Below are positions 6,179 through 6,866 of a DNA stretch of 6,866 nucleotides, one piece after another. The stretch lies in the NCBI GenBank assembly GCA_030598305.1, contig JAUVQC010000067.1, positions 1-6,866 of the forward strand, given 5' to 3'. The position numbers and the translations under genes were made by a program. Under the pieces are notes generated by a model. That model was not told the DNA's origin, made no database searches, and saw only the letters and a program-made list of their open reading frames with translations. Numbering within the stretch: position 1 is the stretch's first letter; each line of letters opens with the position of its first letter. Source of the DNA: Actinomycetes bacterium. Lineage in GTDB: Bacteria; Actinomycetota; Acidimicrobiia; UBA5794.

Positions 6179-6866
6179 CATCGACCGAGAACTCCGAATT
6201 TCGAGCGCTCGAGCGTGAGAACCGAAGCCTGCGCCGGAAGCTCGAAAAGAGCGGTCAGAAGATGGAGATGCTCGAAGTACTCCAGCAACAGAACGCAAAT
6301 CTGATGCGAGTCGTAATGGAAGAACTCGACGAGGAGCGGGCCGAGTCGGATCGGCTTCTCCTCAACATTCTTCCCGCTCCGATCGCTGAACAGCTCAAGG
6401 CACAGAGGGGTGTCATTGCTGAGAAGTTCGAGTCGGCGAGTGTCTTGTTCTCTGACATTGTCGGGTTCACCGCCCTGTCAGACACAATGCCTGCGGAAGA
6501 TCTTGTCGAATGGCTGAATGCGGTGTACTCGGAGATCGATCGGCTTGTGCAGGTCCACGATGTGGAGAAGATTCGGACCATTGGCGACGGATACATGGTG
6601 GCAGCCGGGGTTCCGTTCCCGAGAGCGGATCACGCCTCGGCCCTGACTGAACTTGCATTCGACATGCGATCGCACTTCGTGAGCCTTCCGCCGATCGGAG
6701 GAAGGCAGGTGAACTTCCGCATCGGTATCAGCTCCGGTCCGCTCGTTGCTGGCGTAATCGGTACTCACAAGTTCCAATACGACATCTGGGGTGACACCGT
6801 GAACACAGCGGCTCGCATGGAGTCCCTGGGAGTTCCAGGTCGAATCCACATTTCGGATGCAACGCA
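6175..6866 (+). CDS. Class III adenylate/guanylate cyclase, 3'-truncated; predicted adenylate cyclase
   Basis: Makes cyclic nucleotide, most likely cAMP from ATP. The frame is open to the window end (230 codons visible), starting at an ATG that overlaps the FIST stop by 4 nt. Residues about 8-60 are highly charged and heptad-like, a predicted coiled coil. Next comes LLLNILPAPIAEQLK (61-75), the linker helix seen before many bacterial cyclase domains. Catalytic core: FSDIVGFTALSD with metal ligand Asp94; EKIRTIGDGYMVAAG with Lys132 and second metal ligand Asp138; QYDIWGDTVNTAARMES with Asp203, Asn210 and Arg214. The Lys132/Asp203 pair is the adenine-selecting pair; guanylate cyclases usually have Glu/Cys. 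All residues needed for an active homodimer are present. No membrane helix or sensor domain is visible before the coiled coil, so input probably comes from a partner or from an unseen C-terminal domain. Confidence 0.93.
   Translation, partial: MTSTENSEFRALERENRSLRRKLEKSGQKMEMLEVLQQQNANLMRVVMEELDEERAESDRLLLNILPAPIAEQLKAQRGVIAEKFESASVLFSDIVGFTALSDTMPAEDLVEWLNAVYSEIDRLVQVHDVEKIRTIGDGYMVAAGVPFPRADHASALTELAFDMRSHFVSLPPIGGRQVNFRIGISSGPLVAGVIGTHKFQYDIWGDTVNTAARMESLGVPGRIHISDAT

Noticed and set aside
1..6866. CRISPR array, tRNA/rRNA gene, insertion sequence or phage attachment site
   Set aside because: Reading found no regularly spaced repeats, tRNA-like cloverleaf, transposase motif or terminal repeats; the window is almost fully coding.

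Overview
This window carries most of a cytochrome c maturation (System I, Ccm) operon, followed by a separate two-gene signalling unit. All genes are on the + strand and coding density is nearly complete. The sequence is moderately GC-rich, uses GTG and TTG starts, and has many stop/start overlaps. I infer a free-living respiring bacterium. The protein flavour would fit an actinobacterial lineage such as Acidimicrobiia, or possibly Chloroflexota, but no sequence here fixes the taxon, so this is a low-confidence impression.

Region 1 (1-4945) is the Ccm operon, in the order ccmC (5' end cut off), ccmD, ccmE, ccmF, ccmH, ccmI-like, ccmG-like. Every junction overlaps by 1 to 8 nt, which suggests one transcript with coupled translation. 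CcmC (with CcmD, and presumably CcmA/CcmB encoded upstream) loads heme onto the periplasmic chaperone CcmE through its HxxxY site. CcmF takes the heme from holo-CcmE. CcmG and CcmH (CxxC thiol oxidoreductases) keep the apocytochrome c heme-binding cysteines reduced. The TPR protein CcmI presents the apocytochrome to the CcmF/CcmH ligation complex. The 50-residue CcmD was found by reading the short stretch between ccmC and ccmE.

Region 2 (4946-5008) is the only intergenic gap, 63 nt long. It holds an imperfect inverted repeat and a good Shine-Dalgarno that selects a TTG start for the next gene. I see no convincing terminator.

Region 3 (5009-6866) is a two-gene unit: a stand-alone cytosolic FIST-domain protein, overlapping by ATGA a class III nucleotidyl cyclase that runs off the 3' end. 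The cyclase keeps both metal-binding aspartates, the Lys/Asp pair that selects adenine, and the transition-state Asn/Arg. It is therefore predicted to be an active adenylate cyclase. Its N-terminus is only a coiled coil with no sensor domain. The attractive hypothesis is a split receptor: FIST as ligand sensor, the cyclase as cAMP output. This is the least conventional part of the window.
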